Source of the DNA: Mesostigma viride
Lineage: Eukaryota; Streptophyta; Mesostigmatophyceae; Mesostigmatales; Mesostigmataceae
DNA length: 62,000 nucleotides
Direction of reading: 5' to 3'
Assembly: GCA_009746045.1 (NCBI GenBank)
Contig: RPFO01000080.1
Coordinates: 4,627,556-4,689,555, forward strand
Positions 30,124 through 41,509 of the stretch are shown here, piece after piece. A program made the position numbers and the translations under genes. The stretch's first letter is position 1. Each line of letters begins with the position of its first letter. Below the pieces are notes generated by a model, which ran no database searches, was not told the origin of the DNA, and saw only the letters and a list, made by a program, of their open reading frames with translations.

Positions 30124-30133
30124 TATGTGGACA

Positions 30134-31269
30134 TTGGTGGAACATGATTGAGACGTAATATTGATAATTGCATGCATTGATTGATATTAGTCGGAATTAT
30201 TTAGCCAGGACCACATGCCACCGAACTTCAATGTCCACCAACCACATAATGCGGATCCCGTGGTGGCTACATCGTGGCAAGGATATGAGCAACATAGGTT
30301 GCTTCTTCCTCTTATGCACAAAGGTGCACAAAGTGTGAGTGCTCGGCAGGCTGGCACAAAGATTGCGTAACTTATCTGAAATGTGCTGAGAATGCGTTAC
30401 TCTAGCGCCAGATTCCGTTTAACACTCTCTAGTCGTGTAGTACGACTGGATTGTACGCTAGCTATAGGTCGTAGGACCCTGAACGTACAAGTCTTGATAT
30501 AATGTGCCGGTTAATTCTCGTAGCTTCGGCACTAATATCTTGGTCATTCCGTGACCAAATCATGAGCCGTAACATGACACGTGCTCACTGCCCCAACACT
30601 GTCTAATACTCTGCCGATATTAATTATGGCCAGAAATACCGGGCAGGCGGGTGCAATTAATAGTAGGGACGCAACCCTAATATGTACCTCCGTTTACAAT
30701 GGATGGCGTATATGAACTATATTAACGTCAGGCATGCAGTTGGGCACACAGAGGGTGAAATTCACCTCTGACAGAGCTGCACACCGCCGCGCCACAACTC
30801 CGCTTCGATGCGCCGGTGTCGGACCCGACCAGCTCCCCGCCCCGGTGATTAGACTGGCGGCGCTTTAATGGGGTTCCTGCATGCTTTGGGTTGAGCGGAT
30901 GACGCCAACAGTGTCTTCTTTGCTCTGCATGTCAGCTAAAATCATGTCGTGATACATACCGTGTCACCTGCACCATCCCGTGCAACCCGCGCGCAGGCAG
31001 CTAGGGCCTGAGATATCTCCCGCCAGTCCGGCAAGGAACCAGCAGGGCCCTCAGGTTTCAACTGAACCTGATTAGTACGGGCTATAGATGGCCAGCTTTT
31101 AGCGTAGACTACGGTTAATTGCCTGTCTAAAAGACTGTCTACAGCCTGCCGGCCTATAATAATATCAGACACACTTGTGGGGGGGCATCCAATCAAACAA
31201 CACCGCCAAGTGGCGGCCGGTGTTCGCCGTACTTCACCCCGAAGATAATACTTAATAATAAGCATCCTA
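30134..31269. other. Unassigned spacer
   Basis: No gene, repeat array or element boundary recognised. Confidence 0.5.
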
Positions 31270-32095
31270 GTAGTAACTGTTCCATTTAGTCTGGACTCCA
31301 GATGTTCAGTGAGTGTCCAGGCTTCCGCCCCATAGGTCAGAATAGTAAGAACAAGAACCTTGAAACGTCGGATCCCGCTTCTGGCCAGCGCCCAGGTCCT
31401 TGGTGTGCCACACTCTGTCTAATTTACACAAAGCCGTCCATGCAAGTCACCTATGCGTGTGTGGATGTCATCCTTGGTGCTAGGAAGCCAACTGCCCAAG
31501 AGTCTAAAACGCTGGGCCTAGGGACCTGCGTGCCGTCCATGGGTGTAAAAGCGGTGGTGGGCGACCGCCGGTGAAGCCCCAGGGCCATCGCTTCAGTCTT
31601 CTCGCTGATTTGAGCAGGCCAACTGCTCGTGCTTACAGGGCCAGGCAGTCCACCAACCAGAGCTGGACATGCTCGGTATCCTCGATGAGAGTGGTATCAA
31701 CGGCATAGAGATGAATTCGATCTGCCAGCTGGCGGTACAACAGTATTCCGTCCCATCCGGATTGCCACCCGCCCGTGCTGGGGTCGGTCATTGTGAATGA
31801 CTAGCTATAGGCCAGGCTCATGCCCTACAGCGCTGGCGAAGCGTGTGCGCGCCTTTCGCATGACATAGTCCACGACAATGATGAACAGGTACATGCATGG
31901 TGACAGAACACTTGACCTTGCCACACCCCTGTTTGGAGGGGGCAAGCTAGTGTGGGTGGTGCCATACGACGTATACGGACTGATATATGCCGCAGATCCC
32001 TCATACAACTTGTGGAGGGTAGCAACCAACGGCTTGGGAACCCGGTAGAGAGCAAGTATGCATATATTCCGAAGGGCAGGCTAGAATACTGAGTC
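31270..32095 (-). pseudogene. LINE reverse transcriptase fragment D
   Basis: Minus-strand pieces: LHKLYEGSAAYI and then SSVLSPCMYLFIIVVDYVM near 31990-31860 (RT motif B region), a KTEAMALG-like piece near 31590, and ILTYGAEAWTLTEHLESRLN near 31345-31285 (thumb). Frames change between pieces. Same family style as fragments A-C. Confidence 0.75.
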
Positions 32096-32097
32096 AA

Positions 32098-32213
32098 TTA
32101 ATTAATTAATTAATTAATAGACACGTGACTGCGTCACGTGAGCATATAAAGTCCTCCTGAAGTGGGAGGGGAACACCGAACATGAAATGGAATGGATGGT
32201 ATAAGCTATCTAG
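32098..32213. repeat. (TTAA)n-linked dispersed repeat, copy 2
   Basis: A (TTAA)6-like run followed by about 90 bp matching 4560-4665. It ends at GCTATCTAG, directly against the presumed gypsy LTR. Confidence 0.75.
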
Positions 32214-32605
32214 TGTTACGTCGCGTAACAATTCGTTGTAGTTACGGACGTAAATTAGGTCTTTTGCCTCGGTCGTTCCTAGGTTTACGTGTAGTTCGAA
32301 CTGGGACACTGTTGTCCTCGTAACAGTACTGTGGTGCATTGGATGCTTTTGGGCGTCGCGCCGCGTACTTTATTAGTGGTCCTTATCCTTTGGGTAGAAT
32401 GTAGTGGACCAGCGTGTATCTGTGCATCTGTAGGCGAGGGCCAGGTCGGCCCGAGCATGCTGGACCGTTGGTGACCATTTATGCACGTTCTACCCCTCGT
32501 GGGGTCACTCGGCGTGTGTTAAATGAATTAACACATATAGGCTTGGGTCATGGCAGTGTAGTGTGTTTCCTTCCTCTATTCCTGGAATAAACGGGTTCGG
32601 GTAAA
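32214..32605 (+). repeat. Presumed Gypsy-1 5' LTR
   Basis: TGTTACG (32214-32220) pairs with CGTAACA (32224-32230) at the presumed edge, the upstream dispersed repeat stops there, and GGAATAAACGG near 32583 could be the poly(A) signal. With no second LTR in the window, the limits are guesses. Confidence 0.45.
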
Positions 32606-32612
32606 TGGTTGT

Positions 32613-32915
32613 ATGGCGTATTACAGCAACACATACGTGAATGCATTGAGATCAGCTCCATCTCGTTCGTCTTTCGCTAGGGGATTGAGTAGAGGTGGCC
32701 TGACTAATTTAGGTTGGGTTAGGCCAGGTAGAGGTAGAGGTGGAGGTAGAAGTTTAGGACGTAACAATGGTTCCGGAGGAACTTTCGTAGGTAGAGAACG
32801 AGACGACGGTCCTTTGTCACATACGCCTTTGCAAGAACCCTTCCGCGTCCAGGGATACGAAGACGACACTTTCTTGACAGGTAATGGGCGGGTCGCCGTC
32901 AAGCTGGGAGAGTAG
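32613..32915 (+). CDS. Gypsy-1 ORF A, Arg/Gly-rich small protein
   Basis: 100 residues. The middle carries GRGRGGGRSLGRNNG, an RGG-like stretch that often binds RNA. The ends have no recognisable fold. It lies at the LTR edge upstream of the hybrid-binding ORF. It may be an accessory protein of the element; function unknown. Confidence 0.5.
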   Translation: MAYYSNTYVNALRSAPSRSSFARGLSRGGLTNLGWVRPGRGRGGGRSLGRNNGSGGTFVGRERDDGPLSHTPLQEPFRVQGYEDDTFLTGNGRVAVKLGE

Positions 32916-33276
32916 TGCTGCCCGGTTCGGGACACGCTCTGCCTAGATGCTAGACCTGCTCGTAGCGGAAAAACCCTTTCTTAGATAGCTCCTTCGCTTT
33001 GTTTTCCTGCGCATGGTTGCTTCCTGTCGTAGATAGAGGATAATTGTTTGGTTCGGCAACAGTGAGACGAGTAGCGTCGTGGTAGACTATACCTTTTCCT
33101 TCGTGCTGCTGTTTTATTAGACGGCCGCACCCGCAGAGGGACTGGTCGCTGATTTTAGGACGAGCGCTGGACTATTGCCGCCCTCGTGCTGCTTTCGGTG
33201 CTCTAGATCACCCAGATAAGTCGCCTACTCCTCCTACTGCTAGCGTGACGTCACAAGACCCACCAGGTGCGTTACC
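32916..33276 (+). other. Spacer between Gypsy-1 ORFs A and B
   Basis: About 360 bp with no recognised feature; probably leader sequence of the element. Confidence 0.4.
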
Positions 33277-33669
33277 ATGAGCCAGCGTCGTGCTTTTACT
33301 GCTCCTTCCCATTCTTCCAGCGATAATAGCTTAGCCAAATATTACGTAGTGATCACGCCTCAATGGTCCGCCATTTTTCTTTCTTGGTCCGACGCTAGGA
33401 AGATAGTTCAGAACCGTATATACAACGTAATTAGGTATAAGAAATTTGTGACCTTTGAAGAAGCTCAGCAGTTCCTTATAGACCATAGTGAATCAGATTT
33501 AGGCCTACATGTACGCTCTATCCCTCATGGTCGTCCTCCAGTGGAATCTCTAGTCTTTGCTACCCCTCCTTCTTCTCCCCCTAAACGGGCTGCATCCTCA
33601 TCTAGCTCAGATACTCCTCTCACCTTAGAGTTTGGTTCCCTATCCATTACTGTGGTTAAAAAGGATTGA
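33277..33669 (+). CDS. Gypsy-1 ORF B, RNA:DNA-hybrid-binding (viroplasmin/RNase H1 N-terminal type) domain
   Basis: 130 residues with an intact frame. Residues about 21-68 match the Cauli_VI / RNase H1 N-terminal domain pattern: KYYVVITP, an aromatic-SW-x-x-A/E step (IFLSWSDARK), V(x)N, then YKKFVTFEEAQQFL. In eukaryotic RNase H1 this fold binds RNA:DNA hybrids; in caulimoviruses it occurs in the viroplasmin/transactivator protein. The C-terminal third is serine- and proline-rich. A separate small ORF of this type ahead of gag is not part of the standard Ty3 layout. Its likely role is to bind the element's RNA or hybrid intermediates, which is inference. Confidence 0.8.
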   Translation: MSQRRAFTAPSHSSSDNSLAKYYVVITPQWSAIFLSWSDARKIVQNRIYNVIRYKKFVTFEEAQQFLIDHSESDLGLHVRSIPHGRPPVESLVFATPPSSPPKRAASSSSSDTPLTLEFGSLSITVVKKD

Positions 33670-33792
33670 TTTTAATTGTTTCTTTGCTTAAGACATTCAA
33701 GGTTTTTCCTTTTGCCTTTATTGCTTCAATTTAGACTCCTATTCCTTTCTTAAGGCAACGTTTGTTGTTTTCTTTCCTTTACTTAATTAAAT

Positions 33793-35493
33793 ATGGATCC
33801 AGTGGGTGGAGATATGTCGCCTATACCTACCAATACTACTACTAATAATAATAATACTACTAATAACAATAACAATACTCGTGGTAACCGACGGGACTCC
33901 TTGGAAACGGTGCACCATCTCACTTCTCAAGCAAGGTAATCTGCGTACCTCACCTCCTCCTGTTACTGGTGGTCGCCGTCGTCCCTCACTTACCCCACCT
34001 ACCTTTGAACAACGTGTCAGATTTAGTGATGAACCCTCTTTTATTATGAACCAGGCCCCTGCCCCTCCTGCAACCTTGGCTCAACCTTCAATTAGGTCCT
34101 CACTCCCTGACAATGCTTCTAGGCCGCCTCCCCACCCTGTGCCTTCCATCCCTGCTTATAACACGGGTCGTACCTCTGCCCCTGTTGGCCCTTCTGGTCG
34201 CCCTAGTGCAGTCCCATTTTATCCTCCTGCTTCTTGGTCCTACCCTGATACGGCCTACGAGGCTGCCCAGGTCCCTACCCGTGTGGCTGATTTAGAAGTT
34301 AATAGTGATTTCAGCACCATGCCTCTAGATGACAGAAACTATGATCATTTTGCCTAGTCTCCTCCCTTCGTGAGCAATCATTGATACTGTTCCCTTCTCC
34401 TATGGGCACCATCCTGAAACGGTGGCCCCTTCTAGACCCCTCTATCCAAAACCTTTCCTCTTCCTTCTTTCTATCCTTCGTATGTAGCAGTTGAAGACAG
34501 TGGTCGATCCTATGGGTAAATCTGACCCTTCCAATCCCCCTAAGCCCCCTGCTCTTCCCCTCTTTGCTAACCTTCCCAAGCTGGATGTTAAGTCTACCCC
34601 TCAACAGTTTTTCACTTTTATTATGTTGCTTACCCATGCAGAACACGGAGTCGTGGCAAAATCATAGTAGATGGCGTCTCTCTGATGCTGTATTAGTCCC
34701 TCACTATCTTACTACCTGTATTACTCCTGAGCTTGCTAACCTCATCCAGTGTGAGTCTCTGGCCTCTCATGCCTACCCTAACTCAGTAGCAGAATTGTTT
34801 AAGCGTTTAGAGAACCATTTAGTTCCTCCTGATGCAGATTGGCAGGATAGATTAGCCTTTGGTACTTTGCAGCAGGGTACTAAATCGTTGAGGGAATATA
34901 TGAAAGAATTTGATGCACAGATGGTACGAATTAGGGATTTGTCGGGCGCAGAAGTACGTGCTCGTTTCCTACAAGGCCTCAGTAGACCCTTATTACGTGA
35001 GGTAAAGCGCCAGTTCTCTGCCTACCGTTTTACTGATCTGCCCCTCAAGCATGTGCGTCAGCATCTCTTACGAGTAGCAGATTTCTTCACCACTCCTTCT
35101 CTTCCTACCCGTTCCCGTATTAATAATATTATCCTTACCCCTGAGGAGGAGAACTCCTATGTAGAAGAATTAGATATTTGCGTTACTGACCTTTCAGCTC
35201 TGGATGTCTCTCATATTACATGCTATCATTGTAAGGAAGTAGGTCATCTTAAACGTGAGTGCCCCAAGTTCCTTTCGGGTGCTCCCCCTCATCCCGACGC
35301 TCGCCCTCCTCGTACCCCTCAGCGTGCTCCTATGCGTCCCACTCCAGGACGCATTCCCTCAGCTACCCCTATTAGGCTGAATGCTGTGCAGGACCCTCAG
35401 GGTTCCCCTATGATAATCAGGCTCCTGCACCCTCTTCGCTCCCTCGTGACCCTCCAGCAGTGGCTTTTTCGCCAGGGTCTTCTTCGGGGTTAG
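33793..35493 (+). pseudogene. gag: Gypsy-1 gag, frameshifted
   Basis: The likely start is ATG 33793 (MDPVGGDMSPIPTN), followed by Thr/Asn runs. A frame change follows near 33940 and a proline-rich region runs to 34357. Stops and another frame change lie at 34357-34670. The conserved capsid part (RLAFGTLQQGTKSLREYMKE, FLQGLSRPLLREVK) and a CCHC knuckle (CYHCKEVGHLKREC near 35220-35262) follow in an open frame ending at 35493. The gene cannot make a full Gag. Confidence 0.75.
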
Positions 35494-35653
35494 TTCCTAT
35501 GGATTTGGGGGGGGAGGGGGAACAGTAGGCCTGTCAGCCGGGGGTAACCTGGACAGGTCCTTAGATAGTACCCCAGATGATAATTTTTGCCTGCCTGTTT
35601 TTATAACCTCTGTAGGAGCTGAATCATCCCTACCACTACGTGTCCGTCCTCTT

Positions 35654-35822
35654 ATGTTTTTTGATGGTGGCTTTACCGTTCCCCATACTGTTGTAGATCC
35701 CTTCTTGCATGCTGATGAACTTTTGAATGTCTCTGTGTTAGTGGATAGCGGTGCGGCTAGCTCCTTTGTGAGCGAGGCCCTAGTTAGGCGTTTAGGACTA
35801 GCCCCTATCCCTCACACCAACA
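35654..35822 (+). pseudogene. Gypsy-1 protease, N-terminal half
   Basis: VLVDSGAASSFVSEALVRRL carries the DSGA aspartic protease motif. The frame is cut at 35823 by the TIR element; the second half with LLGLDWH resumes after 39643. Confidence 0.85.
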
Positions 35823-38800
35823 CATCACCTAAAAATGGCCTTTTTTGTTACATGGGGTCATATCTCCCACGCATATAGTCAGATCGGGGTGCCTTCCTGG
35901 ACGTAAGGTCCCCCTAGGACCCTGTTCACATCACATAACTTGGGGGGCCAACTGACCTATTTTTAGCATCAAACCGTGACGTGGAAAAGGGCAAAAAACG
36001 ATGTTTTCCAGGCATATGGAGGCATAGCAGCCACACACAAGTAGTAAATGTAGTCCAATTCAGCAGGAGATGGTTATGCTTATTAATTTACATCCAAAGA
36101 CAAAAACCGCCCTTAAGTATGCAATGTAGGACCAAACTATGTGCTATAATTCTGGCATACATGAGCCAAAACACCGTTTTGGTGCATTATTTTCAAACTT
36201 ATGAAGCCCTTGCCAGCACATATGTGGCCCAATCATGCCAGAATTCGTCACATTAATAGCACAATACTTGAATTTACACTAGAACACAAGTTGGACATAT
36301 TAGGACTGATTTCGATAGTACCGGCTACGCCCCCTTCTACTAAAAAGAAGGATTCAGCCGTGTTCAGCCCGTCTCACGGTGCGAGACTGAACAAGTCTCG
36401 CGTGCAGACACGTGTGTAGTACTCCTACACACAGATCTCGAGTGATTTATCTAGTACCAAATCCGAAAGGCTTGCATCACTCCCCGGACAGGAGAACTTT
36501 TGCGGATGACTGTAGGTGTAAGTTGGCGATGCCATGGTAACCGGAGACGTCCGTCCTATAGTCAGCAAAATTGGTGCGAGAGGTCCCCAGTTCGATTCCG
36601 GTCGGATTCATTTGCAGATCGCGTTTTTCCGCGTTTTCCGCGGCCCGGTACTGAACGCAAATGGTTTTCACCTTTGCGGAGTGCCTGATCAAATATTAGG
36701 ACCACTGCCGGCCCACTAAAAGTGACGGATGAAACCAGAAATAGAGCGATTTTTGCCAAAATACTCCATATTCTGTGCCATTGTCTTAGAAAACTTTGCA
36801 TTCTTCACTCAATTATCGTCATGGCTGTCATGGGATTCATATACATGCCACTGGGGCTGGATACATTAACCAACACAGACTCAAAAAGCGATCATCAAGG
36901 GACAAAATCACCATCAATCACAGTACTTACTGGCATTCGGAACAAGCACCATAGTGCCTACAAGCCTCAAGAAGGGGAGCTTGGCTGACCAGTCGTGCCT
37001 GTCGGCTGACCAGTCTCTTTTCTAAAGGGGCCCCGCTCGGCAGCACACACAATCTCCTTTGCAGTACTTGGCCCACTCTGCTGGGCACCCTTGCTGTGCG
37101 TGTCTAATAGCAGCTAATCCAAATATATATCTGCCAGGTGCCTCTCTGCTACATGGAAATACAAAGCGCAATCAAGGACAGCAGCGGCTTGGGCTCAGCA
37201 CCTAGCTGCCTACCATTCAATTGAGCTCAGCACCTAGCTGCTGTACAACATGATTCTGCATCAGTGCCTGTCCTAATTGCGCCCCCCCGCCCCCTTGCCA
37301 TCATCGTCATGCTCATCATAGTCTTTAGAACGTGCAGTGAACTCCAACCCTTGGACAGTCCATAGGTCACTAAGAATCTGTGCATGTAATGCTATCTCTT
37401 CTCAGTTGAACTCATCTACCACCCTCTCGGCTCTCATGGCCAGTCGTGTCATCTCTCATGTAATCCACCTAGGTTTGTCGTGGCCACTGATCTTTCAGCC
37501 CCTCCTGACAGCAAAATCTGGGCAAACACACTGTTGACATCACCCGTCCTTTTTAGCCTACATGTATGGCTCTTCATATTTATCCTTATCCCATCCCTCA
37601 ACACACCAAGAATTGTCTATTCATCCCCCTTGCATAGGTGGTGCATAACTGCGGCGTGATGGGGGATTGCCGAAAATAGGTGTAAAATGCATGGGATGGC
37701 ACGGGGAGGCTCACACTCATCTGTTTACAATCACACTCATGAGCTAACAATGTCCCTCTCTGCTTTTGACACTGCATGCACATGCATTTCCTACCAGCTA
37801 TATCAAGCCTTTAGTGTGGTTTGGTGCATCAAGAGAAATGGCAGGTCAGCTGAGTGCATCAGACCACATTTGTGTTAAGTGTACGCTTGCAACGCTGTTT
37901 GCCCACCGCATGGAGCTCCCCTTTCGGACAGTGGCACAAGTAGCACTTACACCTGACTCCCAGCCGCTCTCGCTGCCCATGCTAGCAACAAGAACAAATG
38001 CATGGTCCCCATCCCAACGTAAGGTGCATCACATTGATGGCCCTGCCATCACCTAGCAGTGTGCCACCCCTCTCCACCTCAACCTAATCTGAAAGGCCAG
38101 GGCCCCAACAAACCTTTCAAGATATGGCACTCCTCAAAGAAGGCAACCCCTAAAAGAAGGCGAGGCAGTCTAGGTCTAGGGGGGCTTTGGGTAAGTTAAA
38201 AGATGATAGAGTTCACTAACACAGGCCACGGCAACGACAACCTGCTTCACCCGCTGCATCCATACATCACAAGCCATAAACTGCACAGCCTGGCATGATT
38301 GCCTAAGGGTCACGTGATCCAAGATGCCCTTCAGGCTCACCCCAGCACACCGGCCCATCCTCGCCACCCCACTGGTCATAGTAATCTACAGTGGCATCAA
38401 ACTCCTCTAGGACAGAGTGCAGTAAAGGCAACATAGACGTCCTGACACAATTGAATAAGAACGTGGCTGCTACCTACTGCCCTTAAATAAAAATGTCGAT
38501 TGCTTGCACACATACGCATTCGATTCTTCAAGCAAGCATGCTAACACCTTCACAGCACATCCCAAGGTTGACATCCATCGAGCTTTGTCAACAAGCATGA
38601 CTTCCTGATGCAAACTTAGCTGTCAAGCTAGGAGGAGGAAAGCTAGGTAAAGAGGTGAGATAGACCCCCCCACAGCACCTTCCTGCACCAAAACCATGAC
38701 AATATCATCCAGAGCTTGCTAAATACGTACAGCTAACCGGTAGCGGGCGACCTTGCAGTCCAGGTTCAGCGCGAACATCTCGTGTCAGCACCAGGCGGAG

Positions 38801-39643
38801 ATGGCGGACGCGAACCCACAATTCTATAAAAGCGAGTCATAAGACTATTTCGGGGAGCGGTGAACGGCTTGGAACACCGAAGGTATGCCGCGACAAAAGC
38901 CTGAAGTTTTTCTCGGAAATACACGCCTGGATGTGGATTAGGGCAGCGTTGTCGTGCTTGTGCTTGCGTTGCGAGCAGGCAACCAGTGTTTCTTGCAGTG
39001 TCGAGCAGTAACAGATGGTGGCGCGAGAGCAATATGTGACTTTTAGATCATGGCTACACAGCTTACACCTCCGCAGGCATGTTGGAACAAGCCCCGCCAT
39101 GCCGTGAGCCGAAAAAAAGGAAGAAACGCATCAACCAAGGACGGTCGTAAACGTCACTGAAAACAGCAAAATCTGACCTGCCGGCAGGTAATGCAACAGC
39201 CTGGAAAATGTGATTCGTTTCTCGAAAAACTGATTAGCGCTCGTGAAAGTAGACTTGAAGCCCATTCGGATTCGACCTTTTGGGAATTGTGAGCTTCCAA
39301 CAAAAAAGTTTCCCCCACAATTAATAAACATGCATTTTCGCTGCCAATTCCAGATCTGGCCGACACAAAAAAACAGCGTCTCAGTTTGCGAATTATTTTG
39401 ACGCATGAACATACGCGAATAATATCTACCATGCATCATCGCAAAGCAGGAGAGTTTACGCGTCGTTTGCATCCATCGCAGCGACTTAACATACATAATT
39501 GACTTTTGACTGATATTCCGGCGGACATAGGGTCGACAGCCATGCGAGGTGGAATTTTTCTGGTCCCGTCGTCCTCAACGCGACGCGTTCGCGCCAAAAT
39601 TCCCAGGATCTCATGTAACCGGACGGACCGATTTTAGGTGATG
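35823..39643. mobile_element. 3.8-kb TIR element inside the Gypsy-1 protease
   Basis: Left end CATCACCTAAAAATGGCC (35823-35840) and right end, reverse complement CATCACCTAAAATCGGTC (39626-39643), match for the first 12 bases, and both have TTACATG starting exactly 26 bases in. Flanking gypsy coding sequence is in protease on both sides. I see no convincing target-site duplication and no transposase. Minus-strand frames at 38837-39100 and 39131-39496 have no known domain. Confidence 0.68.
36500..36610 (+). other. tRNA-like (possible SINE head) sequence
   Basis: AGTTCGATTCC (36589-36599) fits the Pol III B-box, and TATAGTCAGC with ATTGGTGCGAGAGGTC just upstream resembles a D-arm and variable region. 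No proper anticodon arm or acceptor pairing is present, so it is not a functional tRNA. Confidence 0.3.
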
Positions 39644-40340
39644 TGCAAACCTGTCACTGTCCATTATGCTGACGGTCGCACCAGTCATTCCCCGGGTACG
39701 GTGTCCCTTCCCCTGGTCATACAACTGGACGTACTGTCAACCTGACGGCCACTATAGGCCCTATCACTACCGCTGATGTATTACTAGGATTAGATTGGCA
39801 CCAGGATAATAAGATTACTATTAATTATGATACCATGGTCATTTGGTTTCCAGATAGCTCTTACTGGGTACCGGAACGTAATTATAGATTAGAAAATTTA
39901 TCCTTGGTGGATATTACTCCTCCTACACCTGTTGATCCTCCTGTAAGACCTATACCTGAAGTATTAATGTCCAATGATGAATTGCGATCTGAATTAAAGG
40001 AATATGGATACTTATTATGTATGTTCCTTCAGTTAGAAGTACAGGAGATACCTATCACTAATAATAGTGTGGACATAGATGTAAACACAGTGGATACAAT
40101 AGGAGTGGGATTTACTGAAAATGAAATAGTAAGATACATGGCTGTGATAGATTCCTCAAAAGTTTTTGAAGAAAAGACTCCTTATCCTCCTCCTCGTTCT
40201 GTTTTACACCGTGTAGTTATCAAGGACGGTGCAGTTCCTACGCACTCTCCGATGTATAGAATGGGCCCTACCGAGTTAAAGGAACTAAAACAGATTTTAG
40301 TGTCACTATTAGAAGCAGGGTTGATAGAGCCTAGTAACTC
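39644..40340 (+). pseudogene. Gypsy-1 protease end and RT start
   Basis: VTVHYADGRTS and ADVLLGLDWHQDN (protease C-terminal half) run, with a frame change, into the linker and an RT N-terminal segment (PPPRSVLHRVVIKDG, SPMYRMGPTELKELKQILVS, EAGLIEPSNS) that is open to the CACTA-2 insertion point. Confidence 0.85.
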
Positions 40341-40359
40341 CACTAGGAGCCGGGTGTTG

Positions 40360-40755
40360 ACAAAGTGTGACAATGCTTGACATGTCAGGTTGATAAAGTG
40401 TGACAAAGTGTGACAAAGTGTGACATGTGGTGTGACAAAGTGTGACAAAAGCTATACAAATGTTGACAAAACCATGACATATCAGGTCGATTTTACAAGA
40501 CAATTCTTGACAAATTATCAAGGTGAAAGTGTCAAAAAATGTCACACATTGTCAACGTCACGCATTGTCAACATGAGAGTGAGATTTTATCACATTTTAT
40601 CACACCACAATTAGTGACATTTGTGCACATTTATCACAACACAAACGTTGATATATCACAGACAATCCTGAAAATTTATCAGGACTATAAAACAGACAAA
40701 AAGTGACAAAAAGTGACAAAAAGTGACAAAAAGTGACAAAAAGTGACAAAAACCA
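40360..40755. repeat. CACTA-2 left subterminal repeats
   Basis: Many copies of GTGACAAA, TTGACAAA and complements such as TTTGTCA, with a pure (AAAGTGAC)n-like run at 40695-40752. Confidence 0.88.
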
Positions 40756-40759
40756 GTGA

Positions 40760-41509
40760 AATTTTTCTTTTTATTACAAAATAAGCATTACTTAATGCTG
40801 ACAGCAACAACGATTGTCTCGTAGGCAAAGTTCGGACGGCAGCCCATTGCGTTGCGTGCAGCCCGTTGTGAGCATGACTTCCACGGAAAGCTCTAAATGC
40901 TTGCAAAGAATTTGCAGGCAGCCGCCCGTTGGGTATATTGTGTGCAGCCGTCATTTGCGGATGTCATTTTGATTAAAAGCTCTCGACTCTCCTGTAAAAC
41001 ACAGAAAAAAGATGCAGAGGTGGAAATAACATCAATGTATACATGGTTGTTGTCAGTTGTGCAACATTAAAGAGGCAGATTACGTTAAAAAACCTGTACA
41101 AAAACTTCCCTCTCTTGCTGCAAATGCAAAGAAGAAAGCACTGATCTATTTGGAACAAAAAAGGTAGCTGCAGGCAAACATACACTGCGCAAAGAAAACA
41201 CCTCATCACACAGATTCAAAGACAAACCTGAGCAACCCGTGCATGGACCCTAGACGAGTCCGCCGGCTACGTCGATGACGACGATGGTGAGGATGCATAT
41301 GGCACCAGAACAGCCGAGACTTCCTGCAGAAGAAAAACAAAAATTATGAATGTTTATTCGTAGTCAATAACAAATTTATTACGGTATCCATTGTGTACGA
41401 AATTTGGAGCATATGTTATGTTAATCGATTAGCTGCGCAAGCACACTTCCTTAAGAGGGCATAACGATTGCAAGGTGCTTAAAACCCACCACAAGGAATT
41501 ATAAAGCTG
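40760..41509. other. CACTA-2 interior, left unique part
   Basis: No gene recognised. A block ending at the satellite (AAAACAAAAATNATGAATGTTT, near 41336 and again near 42402) is duplicated once within the satellite. Confidence 0.45.

Noticed and set aside
36459-36610. Functional tRNA gene
   Set aside because: T-arm pairing is poor, there is no anticodon arm, and the only acceptor-like pairing spans about 145 bases.
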